Origin: Heterocephalus glaber
Lineage: Eukaryota > Chordata > Mammalia > Rodentia > Bathyergidae
Assembly: GCF_000247695.1 (NCBI RefSeq)
Contig: NW_004624781.1
Location: 10,158,943-10,222,942 of the forward strand
Reading direction: 5' to 3'
DNA length: 64,000 nucleotides
Both the position numbers and the translations under genes were made by a program. The notes under the pieces are model-generated. The model did not search any database, was not told the origin of the DNA, and saw only the letters and a program-made list of their open reading frames with translations. Below, in pieces: positions 22,966 to 35,681 of this stretch (the stretch's first letter is position 1; the number at the start of each line of letters is the position of its first letter).

Positions 22966-24451
22966 GGGAGCTTACGGGAAGCCGAGTCTGTGGAGACTGC
23001 AGCCACGATTACTTGTGACCGTGTCTCCTCCATCCCAGGTTCGGATGTTTATTTAGAGAAGGTCTGGGGCTCGCTCCCCAGGCCAACCTCCTAGATGCCT
23101 GCGGCTCTGAAGCGTCCGAATGCCCTGCTGCGCCCTCATCTTCTCCTCCCACTCTCACATCTGGGTGGCACCCCCCGGGCCCTGCTGCCCTGGGTGCAGG
23201 GGATGCCAGGTGTTGCTGGGAAACAGGAGGCAATGAAGGAGAAAGGGCAGCGGGCTGGGAAAAATAGGAAGTTGATGCAGCTGGATGATGATGGGGACTT
23301 TTTTTTTTTCCTTTTTCGGCTGGGAGATAAGGGTGTTTTTGTTAGTTTAAGGGGGGCAGGAACTCACATCAGTTATCTGCCCAGACCTTGTTTATGGATA
23401 GCTTCAGACTTTGAGACCTGGCAAGTGCTGGCACTAGGCAAAACTGAAGTGTTTTTAGCACAGAGGAAAATCCCCAAAGTCTCTTGATTATCGTTGCAGT
23501 GCTCAAGTCTACAGAGGGAACAAACACCCAGGCTTGGCCCTACTCACTCCGGAGGTCGCAAGCATGCTACAGAGGTACTGCCACTTCTGTTTGGTTTCTG
23601 CTAAGACAACACCGGGACCAGGACACTGTCAGGGTGGAAGTGTGTCCTTCTCTGGTCTGGGGTGAACTACTGCATTAGCTAGTCAGGAATAGCAAAGGGC
23701 TTCCAAAAGCTCCAAGGCCTGGAGGGTGGATAGCCAGATACAGACTCTGCACAGCCCTTGCAACTAGCTTTCTGGTTCAGCGTTAAGACCCGGTTAAGAT
23801 CTACCCGGTGTGACCTACGACCCGCTTCACATCAGCACCTCTGCCACATGCCCTTTACTTTTTGTCATTCTCTGATGTTGCAGGTGCCTTTTTATACCTC
23901 CATACCTTTGCCTCGGCCTGCAGACCCTCCTCCCTCAGCTGTGCCTGTTGACATTTTCGTTTGATGTGGTCTTTTTCTGAACTCTTTGCAGAATGGCTCT
24001 GCTGCTGCCTCTTGGCAGTGGAGAAGTCATTGTGCTGCAGGTTACTAGGACACATTGTTCATAGCAGGAGATTAAAACTGTCATCCTCTGTAAGTCCTCT
24101 GTTAGTGCTCATTTTAAGATTATAGGGGACCATGACTATAATATAAGTGGGGAGGAAGGAAGAAAAAGGTTGTCTGGGTGGTGAAAGCACAGGGAAAGGA
24201 ATCATTGGAGGAGAGGAGTGGTGGGAGTCAGGATCAGGCTGAGTGAGCTTCTGTAAGCCCTGAGAACAACCATGGTTCCCATGACCATGGAGCAGGGGTG
24301 TCCATGGGAGAGAGGGAAGGCCATCAATAAGGGGCTGGCTAAGAGTGGCTAGCAGTTGAGAATATAGTATCCCATGGGACTTGGCAAATGTGGGACCGAT
24401 TTAAGCCATGGTTGGTATCCCAGGGGCTTCAGAGTCTTAAGATTGCTAAAG
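22966..24451. other. non-coding; no gene recognised
   Basis: A 130-codon ORF at 23095-23487 is low in complexity (poly-F from a T-run) and has no known domain. Nothing else was identified. Confidence 0.4.
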
Positions 24452-24774
24452 CAGAGTTTGGCAAACTCCAGCCCACATACTAAATCTGACTGGCTTCCTA
24501 TGCATGTAAGGCATGGCCTGCAATCTAAGAGTGGTTTTACACTTTTAAATAGTAGGAAAATTCAAAAGGCTTCATAATATGTGAAAATTGTATGAGATCC
24601 AAATTTCAGGGACCCTAAGTAGATTGAATATAGCCACACTTGTCTTTTCCATGGGTCTGTGGCTGCCTCACACTTCAGTAGCAGAGTTGAGTAGCTGGGA
24701 TACAGGCTGTTGGCTGTAGAGGCCTAAACTATTTACTCTCTGTCCCTTGGTGGAAAAAGTTGACTGACCTCTGC
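24452..24774. mobile_element. hAT/Charlie-type non-autonomous DNA element
   Basis: The left end is CAGAGTTTGGCAAACTCCAGCCC. The right end, read in reverse, begins CAGAGGTCAGTCAACTTTTTC, giving a diverged terminal inverted repeat of the mammalian 'caggggttggcaaact' class. Interior phrases AGCAGAGTTGAGTAG and CTAAACTATTTACTCTCTG are typical of that class. The exact MER/Charlie family name is not assigned. Confidence 0.75.
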
Positions 24775-25440
24775 AGTAAAGTCTGGGAACTGAGCTATGA
24801 CTTTACACTGCAGTTCTCTGAGCCGTACAACAATTCTAGATTGTCGTTGTTTTGGTATTCTTATTTAGCACAAGTACAGCTTTGTAAACTTCTTATCTTT
24901 TCCATTCTGGGATGGGAGAACGTGATCAATCAGCCACCACCAGTGATCCTGCACGTCAACCCACCCCGATTTCCACTCCAGCTTCTGCTGCCCATTTTAG
25001 TAACTGCATACCTTGGCTTTCTCAGGATTCCCCAGTCTCCCCTGCAAATCTAGTGGGATTCCTGGAGGAGGAGCCCAAGGAGTGGGGATCCTCCACCTGT
25101 GGCCCCAAGGGCTTTCTGTTCTCACAGCAGCCCAATTTGTTGAAATTTTCCAGTTGAATCTTCTCACTGGTTTATAATGGCATTTGACAGCATACATTCA
25201 GGTAGCATATAAATTCAAGTTTAGGTCTTGTTTTTCCCGTAGGTGCTGCCTCTGTCCATCTTTGGACCTAGTTGTTTGCCCTACATTTTAATTCTCCGAT
25301 GGGTCAAGAAAAGTCATTAATTTCCAGCATACTGTCTTTTCCCTGTTAGGGGAAGAACATGTGTTTTCTGGCTTTCTATGCACAATTTGGACACTGAAGA
25401 CTGAAACAGTTTATGCCCTACACAGTTTTCTTTCTTTCTC
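24775..25440. other. non-coding; no gene recognised
   Basis: ORFs of 60-97 codons on both strands have no known motif. Confidence 0.4.
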
Positions 25441-25629
25441 AGGCACTGGGGATTAAACCCAGGGCTGTTCCACTGAGCTACATTCCCAGCCCTTTTTATT
25501 TATATTTTATTTTGAGACAGGGTCTCACTAAGTTGCTAAGTTGCCCAGGCTAGGCTCAAACTTATGATCCTTCTGCTTCAGCCTCCCAGAGTGCTGGGAT
25601 TACAGGCATGTGCTACCACTCCCTCCTGG
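25441..25629 (-). mobile_element. B1/ID composite SINE (B1-dID type), antisense
   Basis: An ID-related half (CACTGGGGATTAAACCCAGG ... ACTGAGCTACATTCCCAGCCC) joins directly to an antisense B1 monomer (TTGAGACAGGGTCTCAC ... GCCTCCCAGAGTGCTGGG ... GGCATGTGCTACC). Confidence 0.9.
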
Positions 25630-25852
25630 CACTATTCCATTGTTTTTGTTAGTATAACTTTATTATTCCAGGAGACTCTTGCTCTGGAAAAATATAACTT
25701 GATTGCTAGTTATAGGAACTTACTGAAAAATCCAGCAACTCTTCAGTAAAATCATCAACTGTTAAGGCCTTAATACATTGAGTCCCTCACTTCAAAATCC
25801 TCACCTTGTGGTTTCCAATAATAATGGCTTCCTTTGCCATAATCCTTCCCTA

Positions 25853-25934
25853 GTTTTTTTTTGTACCAGGGATCGAACTCGGGACCTTGCACTTTGAGGG
25901 AGGTGACGGAATCACTGAGCTAAATCCCCGGCCC
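25853..25934 (-). mobile_element. ID SINE, antisense
   Basis: T-run, GTACCAGGGATCGAACTCGG, CACTGAGCTAAATCCCCGGCCC. TCCTTCCC at 25843-25850 and 25935-25942 is the target-site duplication. Confidence 0.94.
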
Positions 25935-26128
25935 TCCTTCCCCAATTTTAATCAAGCTCACCCTTTCCTCTGCTTTACAAGACCTACCTCAGTATGACCT
26001 CCTAACTCTCAGTAAAATCCTACCTTGTTTTACTGCTTGAAGTCACCATGAAAGCTCTGTGGAAGTAGTGTTCTCTCGTATCCATGTAAGCAATAAGCTT
26101 GGCTTTGTCCTATCAACAGGAGTCTGTG

Positions 26129-26225
26129 GGCCAGGGATGTAGCTCAGTGGTGCCACTGCTTGCCTCACAAGCGCAGGCAAGGTCCTGGGTTCCATGCCCA
26201 GTACCAAAACCAAACCAAAACAAAA
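26129..26225 (+). mobile_element. ID SINE
   Basis: GGCCAGGGATGTAGCTCAGTGGTGCC, GCCTCACAAGCGCAGG, CCAGTACC, then an (AACC/AAAC)-type tail. Confidence 0.93.
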
Positions 26226-26534
26226 ACCCCCCAGGAGATTGTATTGTTTGGAAAGCTAGTATTTGACCCAATTTTAAGTCTTTGCATCTTATTATCATGA
26301 TTATGTTTTATCTCTTTCCTGTTTTTCTATAGGATTATTTGCCTCTGTGTTTTCAAAAATATTTTGTATATTAAGGGTATCATTTCTTGTGATACGTTAC
26401 TAATATTTATTCTAATTTGTCTTTTGTGGATTTTTTTATTGTAATTTTATTTTACATAGGCAGATTTATCAGCTTCTTACTGTGTCTGAGTGTTGCTCTA
26501 TGGGAAAATTCTCCCCAGTCACAGTTTATAAGTG

Positions 26535-26894
26535 TGTCTTAGTCACCTTCTTAGTTGCTGGTACAAAATACTGGTCACCTGCAATTTAAAGGAGAGGTTT
26601 ATTTTGGCTTAGGTTTTAGGGTTTCAGTACTTGCATGGTCAGCCGTATGGGGGAAGGGCCTGGGTGGAGGAAAGCTGCTCACAGCATGGTGGACAGGAAG
26701 CAGAGAGTGAAGAGAGGATGAGAGCAGGGAGAGACACCCTTCCAGGTCATGCTTGCAGTGGCTCCCCTGCCCTGCCTAGACCCTACCTCCTAATAGCAAA
26801 TCCGCTGTAGTGCTTCCACGGTGCAATCCTCTTCCAAAAGCCCTGCCTGTGAGCTCATGAAGCTTTGTGGGGACAACTAGATATAAACCACAGC
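26535..26894 (+). mobile_element. interspersed repeat, 'TTAGTCACCTTCTTAGTTGCTG' class
   Basis: Starts GTGTCTTAGTCACCTTC and runs through GGTTTATTTTGGCTTAGG, GGAGGAAAGCTGCTCACAGC, GTGGACAGGAAGCAGAGAG and CTACCTCCTAATAGC, ending near GATATAAACCACAGC. This order is a common dispersed rodent/mammal repeat that I recognise but cannot name safely. A short piece of the same repeat lies at 45152-45198. Confidence 0.6.
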
Positions 26895-28167
26895 GCAGAG
26901 GAATCCACGATGCTTTCTTCAAATGCTTGTGGTCGTGTGAATTGATCTGTTATCTGCATTGAATGTATCTTGATACATAATGAGAATAAAAGATTTGCTA
27001 ATTTTATCTTTTTTCATATGGCTGTTGAATTGAGTTATCCCCAGTACTGGGATATTCTAAAGTCTAGTTTGTCCTTAACTGATTTTACATGTCCTTATGC
27101 TGATTCACAAAAAATAGCCAATAAGAAAAAAACAAGCCAACTCTAAAGTTGACTTGGGAGATGAAATGTGTGGACTAATTCCCCCTCCAAAATATTTTTG
27201 CCAAAAAAGGAACACTAAAGGGATGCTTACCTTATAAACCACTTAAAAAAATAAAAGTGAAAACAACTCTGGGTAGTAGTTGAAACTGAGGCTCATGACA
27301 AAGATGATACTTAAATCTCTGAGAGGTAAGATAGAAAATATTTCTAAATTTTATTAAGACAACTGGCTAGCATTTTAGAAAGAGAATTTTTGACTTGTTT
27401 GTATACATACGTGATGATATAGTCAGAGGAAAATTGAGACCTTCCCTTTGGGCCCAGGGACTTACTAGCTTAATACTTCATGTAAGTAGACTCCTTTCGG
27501 AGGATCACCAGAATGAATTAGAAAGATACTAAACCTAAAGGAATGCACAATTTTATTGTGATCAATCATGTTGATGTAAGAGTAAACAGTAAACATGATT
27601 GATTGACTAGGATGCAGTAGAGAAGCAAACTTAGCTCTGCACAAATGAAGTGCTTAACTTAGCAGTGCTCTGCTGTCCAGCTGTGCTGAGTGACCAGCGG
27701 AGTGCTGCAGTGCCGGGAACTCCTGGTGCACATATTCTCTGCCCCTGGCCTGGAAGCAGCTGCTCCCTCTGTTCCAGCAGTCTGTCCAGCTGGAAGTCAG
27801 CTGATGGGTGTAAGTGTGCAGTACCTTCTGGCTTCCCCACCCCCAGGCCCAGCTCTCTAGGCCAACCATAGCTGAAGGCAGCCATAAAGAAGGCTGGCTT
27901 TTGTCTGTTTAAAAACGTTGATGTAGATGTGTGTGTTCTTTGTCATTAGGTCTAACCCAATGTACACAAATGCCAGATGTGTTGCAGTGCAACTACAGGA
28001 ACTGCAGGATCCGAGAAAACCTTGAAAGGAGTGAATGGGAGGAGGGAAAGGACTGGCAGTCACTAGAGGAAGATTTGAGGGAAGAGGAGCTTTTTTATTT
28101 TTATTTTTTCTTGGCTTTGTTTCTGAAGATGAGAGTGATTTGAGGCAATTATACTGAGGGAAAGGAA
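26895..28167. other. non-coding; no gene recognised
   Basis: A+T-rich. Short overlapping ORFs at 27631-27885 on both strands have no known motif. A local inverted pair, GATCAATCATG / CATGATTGATTG, flanks 27560-27606. Confidence 0.4.
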
Positions 28168-28275
28168 ACTAGAGCCACACACCTGTAACCCAGAACTCTG
28201 GGAGGGTGAGGCAGGAGGATCACAAATTGAAGCCAACAATCTAGGTGACTTAACAACTTAGTTAGGCCCTGGCTC

Positions 28276-28312
<37 letters not shown>

Positions 28313-28352
28313 TTCATAATAATAATAATTTAATCCCCCATACTGCAAAAAA
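28168..28352 (+). mobile_element. B1/ID composite SINE with internal (AAT)n
   Basis: B1-like start (GAGCCACACACCTGTAACCC ... GGGTGAGGCAGGAGGATCAC), then CTCAATAATAATAAT... and a short ID-like end, TTAATCCCCCATACTGC, with an A-run. The (AAT)n expansion sits at the B1/ID junction, at 28276-28330. Confidence 0.85.
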
Positions 28353-29454
28353 GAAGTTTAAGACAGAGGAGAAAATTCTTTCTATAATCTCATCAATAAC
28401 AACTTCAATTATCGCTCAAGGTACTAATTCCAGACTTTTCCTGCAAGACCCATATTATAACTACCTACAGGACTTTAGCCTCATCTGTGGTGTCTTAAAG
28501 GAGTCTTGATTAGTGTACTTAATAAATAATTTGAATTATTTTAAACCCATACCACCTAATAGCAGGGAACAAGTTATAAAGGATGAAGTCCAGAGTCTGG
28601 ATAACATAAGGATTAGTCTCCAATAGATAGGAATGAGTGAGGAGTAAGAGTAAGTCATGATACAAGAGAATTAGTGTTCAAAATGCAGCAAGAAGAAGCA
28701 TCTTTTTCTACAAATTTTATGCACACCCTGCCCTTTTGGGCATTAGTACAAATGTCCTTTTCTGACTGGAGGTGGGAGGTACTTCTGGTTTTAGTAAAAG
28801 GAAGCCAGGTCTCATGCTCCACCTATTGGTTGACTGAACTTGGGGGAACTGCCCCTACAGAGCCACTTCTGAAAACTTACCAAGCTGAACTCTGTGAATT
28901 AAAGTGGCTCTTCTACTTTGAGCCTGAAAGAGTTGCCCACAGGTTTGGCTTGCTCTTATTTACTGGTAGAGCTGTAATGTACAATGAGTTGGCTTGGCCT
29001 AAAGGACTGGGAAGAGAGTAGACAAACTAGAGAGGTGCTGTGTGTTAGAGGGTGTGGAGCAGAGAGAGGGCTGAGGATGGTGTGTGATGGGAGAAGTTAT
29101 TGACCAACTATCTGCAGGAGTGACCTGGTAGCATCAAGGTCTCACCTGACATTAATAACTTACTTTCCTGTTTCTTGTAACTACAATAACTTTATTAATT
29201 CAGTAGTACTACTGAAAAGTGATTATCTAAGTTTTCCCAGGGATGTGTGCATTTCAAACAGCTTGCTTTAATATCACTGATTCAGGAACAGTCAACATTT
29301 GTACTGTCACCCTTTGTTATTTGAGGCTACAAATCATTGGATATCAGAGTAAAATGCAAGCAGTTTCCTGTCACCTCACCATGCTTATTTTTTCTTAGCC
29401 TTTGGTTGAGAAAGCAAAGAGCACTGGCTCTCCTCAGAGCGATCTTGAGGACGG
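28353..29454. other. non-coding; one 115-codon ORF of no known family
   Basis: The ORF at 28674-29021 has no recognisable domain, no CpG-rich promoter and no splice context. Treated as chance. Confidence 0.4.
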
Positions 29455-29690
29455 CTTCTAGAAAGAGACTGGCAGGGTGTGAATCTTAGCTCCAATATTT
29501 AAGCTCTGCGATCCTCAAGTCATTCACTCTCTTTCTGCCTCATTCCCGTCAACCTGTATCATGTGCATGATGACAGCACTGGCGCTCTGTACTGTGAGGA
29601 TGAAATGAGACAATCCATGCAACAATCCCTTGCCCAGGGTCCAGGATCTAGTCAACACTGTGTGCATTAGAGCTTGAAAGGAACTCCTGA
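29455..29690 (+). mobile_element. MIR SINE
   Basis: GGTGTGAATCTTAGCTCC, CTGCGATCCTCAAGTCATTCAC, CTGTGAGGATGAAATGAGAC and CCCTTGCCCAGGGTCC, in MIR order. Confidence 0.75.
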
Positions 29691-30935
29691 GAGCATTTAT
29701 AGCAGAGTGGCAAACCTCTGGCTTTGTTTCACATCACTCTTTCCCATCAGCACCAGGCCTGAAATAAGACTAGTCTCACAAAGTAATGTTTGCCACAGTC
29801 ACATTTTCAGGAGCAGATGATTTTGTGTATTTGCCTGAGGGACAAATAGACTTCCTGGTCTCAGGCTATCATCCTGCGTTTGTAGGGTCAGTGTCAGGAG
29901 TTTAGTGTGAGTCTGGGTGAAATGCATATGGCCCAAACCTGTTTGAAAACACTGCGGAACCAGACCACTGACGTTATAGCCTTTATGTTTAATTTGCTTA
30001 CCCTTATTCTCTTGGTGTTAAATATGCTCTGGCTATTGTTCTCTGTTTAGGTAAGGGAGGAAGATAAAGAGCCTCTATCCTGAGAAACCCTGGATTATGA
30101 AAAATCCACAGTGGCTATAGACCAACTGTCCAGATGCCCTTGGGCAACTGGTGGCCATTGAAACCCAGGGCCATGTAGCTCACCCAACCTGTTACAACTG
30201 AAGTTGATAGACCAATTTAAAAAAGTATTTTTCCATTCCCTTTGACAGGCACAAGGGGACATATGTTCATTTAGAGGCCAAGAGAATCAATGTTGCCCTG
30301 AGCTCCATGTGGAATGAAAGGCTCTGCCGCAGTGTAGGCCATGAGAAAATGTCACTGACCTGGATTCTCTGCTGAACCAACACCATTAAGAGCTACTGAC
30401 CCAGTTTCCACATGACCTTCACTTTCCCTTTTTGAATTTGGATTACCTAGGTTACCACAGGTACTAAGAGACAGGGGTTCTGTTATTCAAAAGACTTGGT
30501 GTGATTTGCTCTAACACTCTGTTAGGAACAGTTGAGATTTAGGACTGAGCCTGAGATGCTCTTGGATAGTATGGCACATAGACCAAATTCTTTATTTTGA
30601 GGAAATTTGGCTAAAACAAATGTCATTTTTACCCCGTGTTACCTTTTAGTCCCTGGTGGTGGCCCCTGAGGCCGTTGTGGGGGTGGGGCAAGGTGAGCGC
30701 TTAGGGTAGATTGGTAGAAATGGTGCATGCTGGGTACAGTATGGGTTGGTGGGGAGTGGACTGAGGTGCAAGGCACCCTGGGTAGGATGACAGTGTAGAG
30801 CCCCTTTAAAGAATGGCTGTTTATTTAAGGAATAGCCTGTCAGTGTTGGTTTGTTTGGGAGAGCAGTGAGGCACATGTGTCACCACTCAGAACCTCTGCT
30901 CCCTGGTCTGGACAGTTCAGCTGTACATCCAAATA
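29691..30935. other. non-coding; no gene recognised
   Basis: No recognisable coding or repeat content. Confidence 0.4.
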
Positions 30936-31107
30936 CAGTCGTGTGTCTCTTAACAAAGGGGACATATTCTGAGAAACGTGTCACTGGGCAATTTCTTCAT
31001 TGTGCAGCATCATACTTAACTAAGTCAGCTACTGTGTCAACCCTGTGTATGATCTGGGGGGCCACTGCTGTGTGTGTGGCTCATCATTGACCATAATGTT
31101 GCTCAGC
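30936..31107. mobile_element. Tigger-type element, short internally deleted copy
   Basis: CAGTCGTGTGTCTCTTAAC is preceded by TA and followed by GACATATTCTGAGAAACGTGTCACTGGGCAATTTCTTCATTGTGC. The right end is diverged (ATCATTGACCATAATGTTGC). Same family as the element at 17144-18386, but in the opposite order. Confidence 0.65.
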
Positions 31108-31251
31108 CCCTCAGCAGAGCCCAACTCACCTGTATTACAGAGCACCCCTCTTGGGGTTTACCCTCGTGGCAAGCAGCTGATACAGTCCTGAAAGGAGTTG
31201 CCATAACTGGGGTCTTTCCCACATCATGGCATTTTTAGGGGCTTCAGGTGG

Positions 31252-31351
31252 NNNNNNNNNNNNNNNNNNNNNNNNNNNNNNNNNNNNNNNNNNNNNNNNN
31301 NNNNNNNNNNNNNNNNNNNNNNNNNNNNNNNNNNNNNNNNNNNNNNNNNNN
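31252..31351. other. assembly gap, exactly 100 N
   Basis: A run of exactly 100 N, the usual placeholder for a gap of unknown length. It separates the two copies of the 10-kb block. Confidence 0.99.
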
Positions 31352-31383
<32 letters not shown>

Positions 31384-31581
31384 TTTAAGCCATTCCCCTG
31401 CTCACTCCAAGACATCTGTGGAACTACCCCTCTCAGTACTGGCTTCACACCTTATCTTTTTTTGGGCCACCTGTTGCCCCTAATGGATCCCACTGTGCTC
31501 CCACATCCTACTTCGCCTGCTGGGGAGTCAGGAGCGTGAGTGATCCTAGTATTCTGAGGCAGGTGACTGAAGTGGCACTGA

Positions 31582-32392
31582 AGTATTCAGACGCTCCTTG
31601 TTTAATAACCGAGTTCCATTCCTGAAACTAGATTATTAAATGAATTGATCCTTAAATGAGGAATTATACATAGTATGTACAATATTCAGAACAGAGAAAT
31701 GGTGATCGACAGATTTTATAAGACCATGCTCCAAATCACTCCCTTCCGCATCAAAACGGGCAAATCATATATTTTTTGCATATTGAAGTAAAAAAAGCAA
31801 CCTCATATAAGGTTGCCTCAATACCCAAAAAATGTCAGATAGCTTATATTCCTCAGTAAGAGACATTATAGAAATAACACACATTTTTGAAGACATTTGC
31901 CTTTTCATGAATGCTGTTTATTTGCACAACATGCTTAGTGAGTGTACTTAAAACACAATAGGCTACAGGCACTTCTTGTTTGAGGATTGAGTTCAGTTCT
32001 TATGGCTAGGTCAAGCAAAATGGTTGCTAAATGAGAAATTGTATATACGAGGTACATTACAATATTCAGAACAAAGAAATGGTTAAAGGAAACTCCAACT
32101 TGATGACTTTTATTTGCGTAACTCTTACACGCAATACTGTTATGTGTAACAACATAAAGCTACAGTACTTTACTGTACAGTAAAATCAGCAAAAATTACA
32201 GTGTTGTATAAACGAGGTAAAAGACATTGAGGCTTTATCGATAAGATGTACAGAACTGTACAAAAAAGACAGTTCAAAAGTCTGAGCGGCAGGTGAACAG
32301 TCGTTAACCTGGTAAGCCATTAAATGCGGAATTTGTTCTGACGTCCCCCATATTCACTTGTATTTGTTCTCATTCATTTGTATTGTCCTCAT
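31582..32392. mobile_element. Tigger-like DNA element(s), second copy
   Basis: Identical to 21530-22340. Confidence 0.6.
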
Positions 32393-32562
32393 GTCCCTCA
32401 TACTCATTATTAAAATGAACAAAAGATATATTTAGGATCGATGGCACGCTAGGAACTGTACAAAGAATTCCCAGAGCAACTCGCAGCCAGCAGACTCACA
32501 TATAAAAATTATCATTGAGGGTGATAAAGGGCTGTCAAGTTCATTCATAAAATTCACTGATG

Positions 32563-32672
32563 GGATGCGGTATTGCTCAGTGGTACAGTGTGTGCTTAGC
32601 TTATGAAGGAGCCTAGGTTCAATGCCAGCACCAAAGAAAGAAAAAGAAAAAAGAAAAAAAGTACAGGGGTGA
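32563..32672 (+). mobile_element. older ID-like SINE, second copy
   Basis: Identical to 22511-22620. Confidence 0.75.
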
Positions 32673-34503
32673 TTTTAAGGTGATCCCCATCCCCAGGTGG
32701 GACGACGGGTGGTGTCAGGCACTATGTTAGGTGCTTTGCCTCCTTCAAAATCAGCTTCGTAAAGTAGAACCTACTTCTCAGTCGTGTGTGGCCATGCGTG
32801 GGCGTGTTCGCACAGACGCATGCGCACGCACAGACGCACGCACATGACGCATGCACATGCGCTCTTTGACTCCCGTGTTCAAAACCGTGGAAACTAATGC
32901 TGAGAGCGAGCCACCTGCCGGGATTTAGTCAGAAGCTTAGAATTCAAAGCCTGACTGCCTCCTGGTCTTGGATAAGCCGCCCAGCCTCTCAGAGCCTGGG
33001 TTTTAGAGGGTGGAGAGGGGAGCTTACGGGAAGCCGAGTCTGTGGAGACTGCAGCCACGATTACTTGTGACCGTGTCTCCTCCATCCCAGGTTCGGATGT
33101 TTATTTAGAGAAGGTCTGGGGCTCGCTCCCCAGGCCAACCTCCTAGATGCCTGCGGCTCTGAAGCGTCCGAATGCCCTGCTGCGCCCTCATCTTCTCCTC
33201 CCACTCTCACATCTGGGTGGCACCCCCCGGGCCCTGCTGCCCTGGGTGCAGGGGATGCCAGGTGTTGCTGGGAAACAGGAGGCAATGAAGGAGAAAGGGC
33301 AGCGGGCTGGGAAAAATAGGAAGTTGATGCAGCTGGATGATGATGGGGACTTTTTTTTTTTCCTTTTTCGGCTGGGAGATAAGGGTGTTTTTGTTAGTTT
33401 AAGGGGGGCAGGAACTCACATCAGTTATCTGCCCAGACCTTGTTTATGGATAGCTTCAGACTTTGAGACCTGGCAAGTGCTGGCACTAGGCAAAACTGAA
33501 GTGTTTTTAGCACAGAGGAAAATCCCCAAAGTCTCTTGATTATCGTTGCAGTGCTCAAGTCTACAGAGGGAACAAACACCCAGGCTTGGCCCTACTCACT
33601 CCGGAGGTCGCAAGCATGCTACAGAGGTACTGCCACTTCTGTTTGGTTTCTGCTAAGACAACACCGGGACCAGGACACTGTCAGGGTGGAAGTGTGTCCT
33701 TCTCTGGTCTGGGGTGAACTACTGCATTAGCTAGTCAGGAATAGCAAAGGGCTTCCAAAAGCTCCAAGGCCTGGAGGGTGGATAGCCAGATACAGACTCT
33801 GCACAGCCCTTGCAACTAGCTTTCTGGTTCAGCGTTAAGACCCGGTTAAGATCTACCCGGTGTGACCTACGACCCGCTTCACATCAGCACCTCTGCCACA
33901 TGCCCTTTACTTTTTGTCATTCTCTGATGTTGCAGGTGCCTTTTTATACCTCCATACCTTTGCCTCGGCCTGCAGACCCTCCTCCCTCAGCTGTGCCTGT
34001 TGACATTTTCGTTTGATGTGGTCTTTTTCTGAACTCTTTGCAGAATGGCTCTGCTGCTGCCTCTTGGCAGTGGAGAAGTCATTGTGCTGCAGGTTACTAG
34101 GACACATTGTTCATAGCAGGAGATTAAAACTGTCATCCTCTGTAAGTCCTCTGTTAGTGCTCATTTTAAGATTATAGGGGACCATGACTATAATATAAGT
34201 GGGGAGGAAGGAAGAAAAAGGTTGTCTGGGTGGTGAAAGCACAGGGAAAGGAATCATTGGAGGAGAGGAGTGGTGGGAGTCAGGATCAGGCTGAGTGAGC
34301 TTCTGTAAGCCCTGAGAACAACCATGGTTCCCATGACCATGGAGCAGGGGTGTCCATGGGAGAGAGGGAAGGCCATCAATAAGGGGCTGGCTAAGAGTGG
34401 CTAGCAGTTGAGAATATAGTATCCCATGGGACTTGGCAAATGTGGGACCGATTTAAGCCATGGTTGGTATCCCAGGGGCTTCAGAGTCTTAAGATTGCTA
34501 AAG

Positions 34504-34826
34504 CAGAGTTTGGCAAACTCCAGCCCACATACTAAATCTGACTGGCTTCCTATGCATGTAAGGCATGGCCTGCAATCTAAGAGTGGTTTTACACTTTTAA
34601 ATAGTAGGAAAATTCAAAAGGCTTCATAATATGTGAAAATTGTATGAGATCCAAATTTCAGGGACCCTAAGTAGATTGAATATAGCCACACTTGTCTTTT
34701 CCATGGGTCTGTGGCTGCCTCACACTTCAGTAGCAGAGTTGAGTAGCTGGGATACAGGCTGTTGGCTGTAGAGGCCTAAACTATTTACTCTCTGTCCCTT
34801 GGTGGAAAAAGTTGACTGACCTCTGC
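34504..34826. mobile_element. hAT/Charlie-type element, second copy
   Basis: Identical to 24452-24774. Confidence 0.75.
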
Positions 34827-35492
34827 AGTAAAGTCTGGGAACTGAGCTATGACTTTACACTGCAGTTCTCTGAGCCGTACAACAATTCTAGATTGTCGTT
34901 GTTTTGGTATTCTTATTTAGCACAAGTACAGCTTTGTAAACTTCTTATCTTTTCCATTCTGGGATGGGAGAACGTGATCAATCAGCCACCACCAGTGATC
35001 CTGCACGTCAACCCACCCCGATTTCCACTCCAGCTTCTGCTGCCCATTTTAGTAACTGCATACCTTGGCTTTCTCAGGATTCCCCAGTCTCCCCTGCAAA
35101 TCTAGTGGGATTCCTGGAGGAGGAGCCCAAGGAGTGGGGATCCTCCACCTGTGGCCCCAAGGGCTTTCTGTTCTCACAGCAGCCCAATTTGTTGAAATTT
35201 TCCAGTTGAATCTTCTCACTGGTTTATAATGGCATTTGACAGCATACATTCAGGTAGCATATAAATTCAAGTTTAGGTCTTGTTTTTCCCGTAGGTGCTG
35301 CCTCTGTCCATCTTTGGACCTAGTTGTTTGCCCTACATTTTAATTCTCCGATGGGTCAAGAAAAGTCATTAATTTCCAGCATACTGTCTTTTCCCTGTTA
35401 GGGGAAGAACATGTGTTTTCTGGCTTTCTATGCACAATTTGGACACTGAAGACTGAAACAGTTTATGCCCTACACAGTTTTCTTTCTTTCTC

Positions 35493-35681
35493 AGGCACTG
35501 GGGATTAAACCCAGGGCTGTTCCACTGAGCTACATTCCCAGCCCTTTTTATTTATATTTTATTTTGAGACAGGGTCTCACTAAGTTGCTAAGTTGCCCAG
35601 GCTAGGCTCAAACTTATGATCCTTCTGCTTCAGCCTCCCAGAGTGCTGGGATTACAGGCATGTGCTACCACTCCCTCCTGG
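35493..35681 (-). mobile_element. B1/ID composite SINE, second copy
   Basis: Identical to 25441-25629. Confidence 0.9.

Larger units (their letters stand above)
21303..31251. repeat. left copy of the ~10-kb duplicated block (contig end)
   Basis: Base-for-base repeated at 31352-41303 with an offset of 10052. This copy ends abruptly at the first N. Its left boundary is a run of 27 T after CTCAGCCAC. The only substitution seen by eye is G at 31166 versus A at 41218. All short ORFs in this block recur with identical translations at +10052. The best reading is the 3' end of one contig that overlaps the start of the next. Confidence 0.97.

Noticed and set aside
23095..23487. 130-codon ORF present in both copies
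   Set aside because: Contains a poly-Phe from a T-run and no known motif; the second copy is assembly overlap, not evidence of conservation.
28674..29021. 115-codon ORF present in both copies
   Set aside because: Repetition is due to the contig overlap, and no recognisable domain is present.
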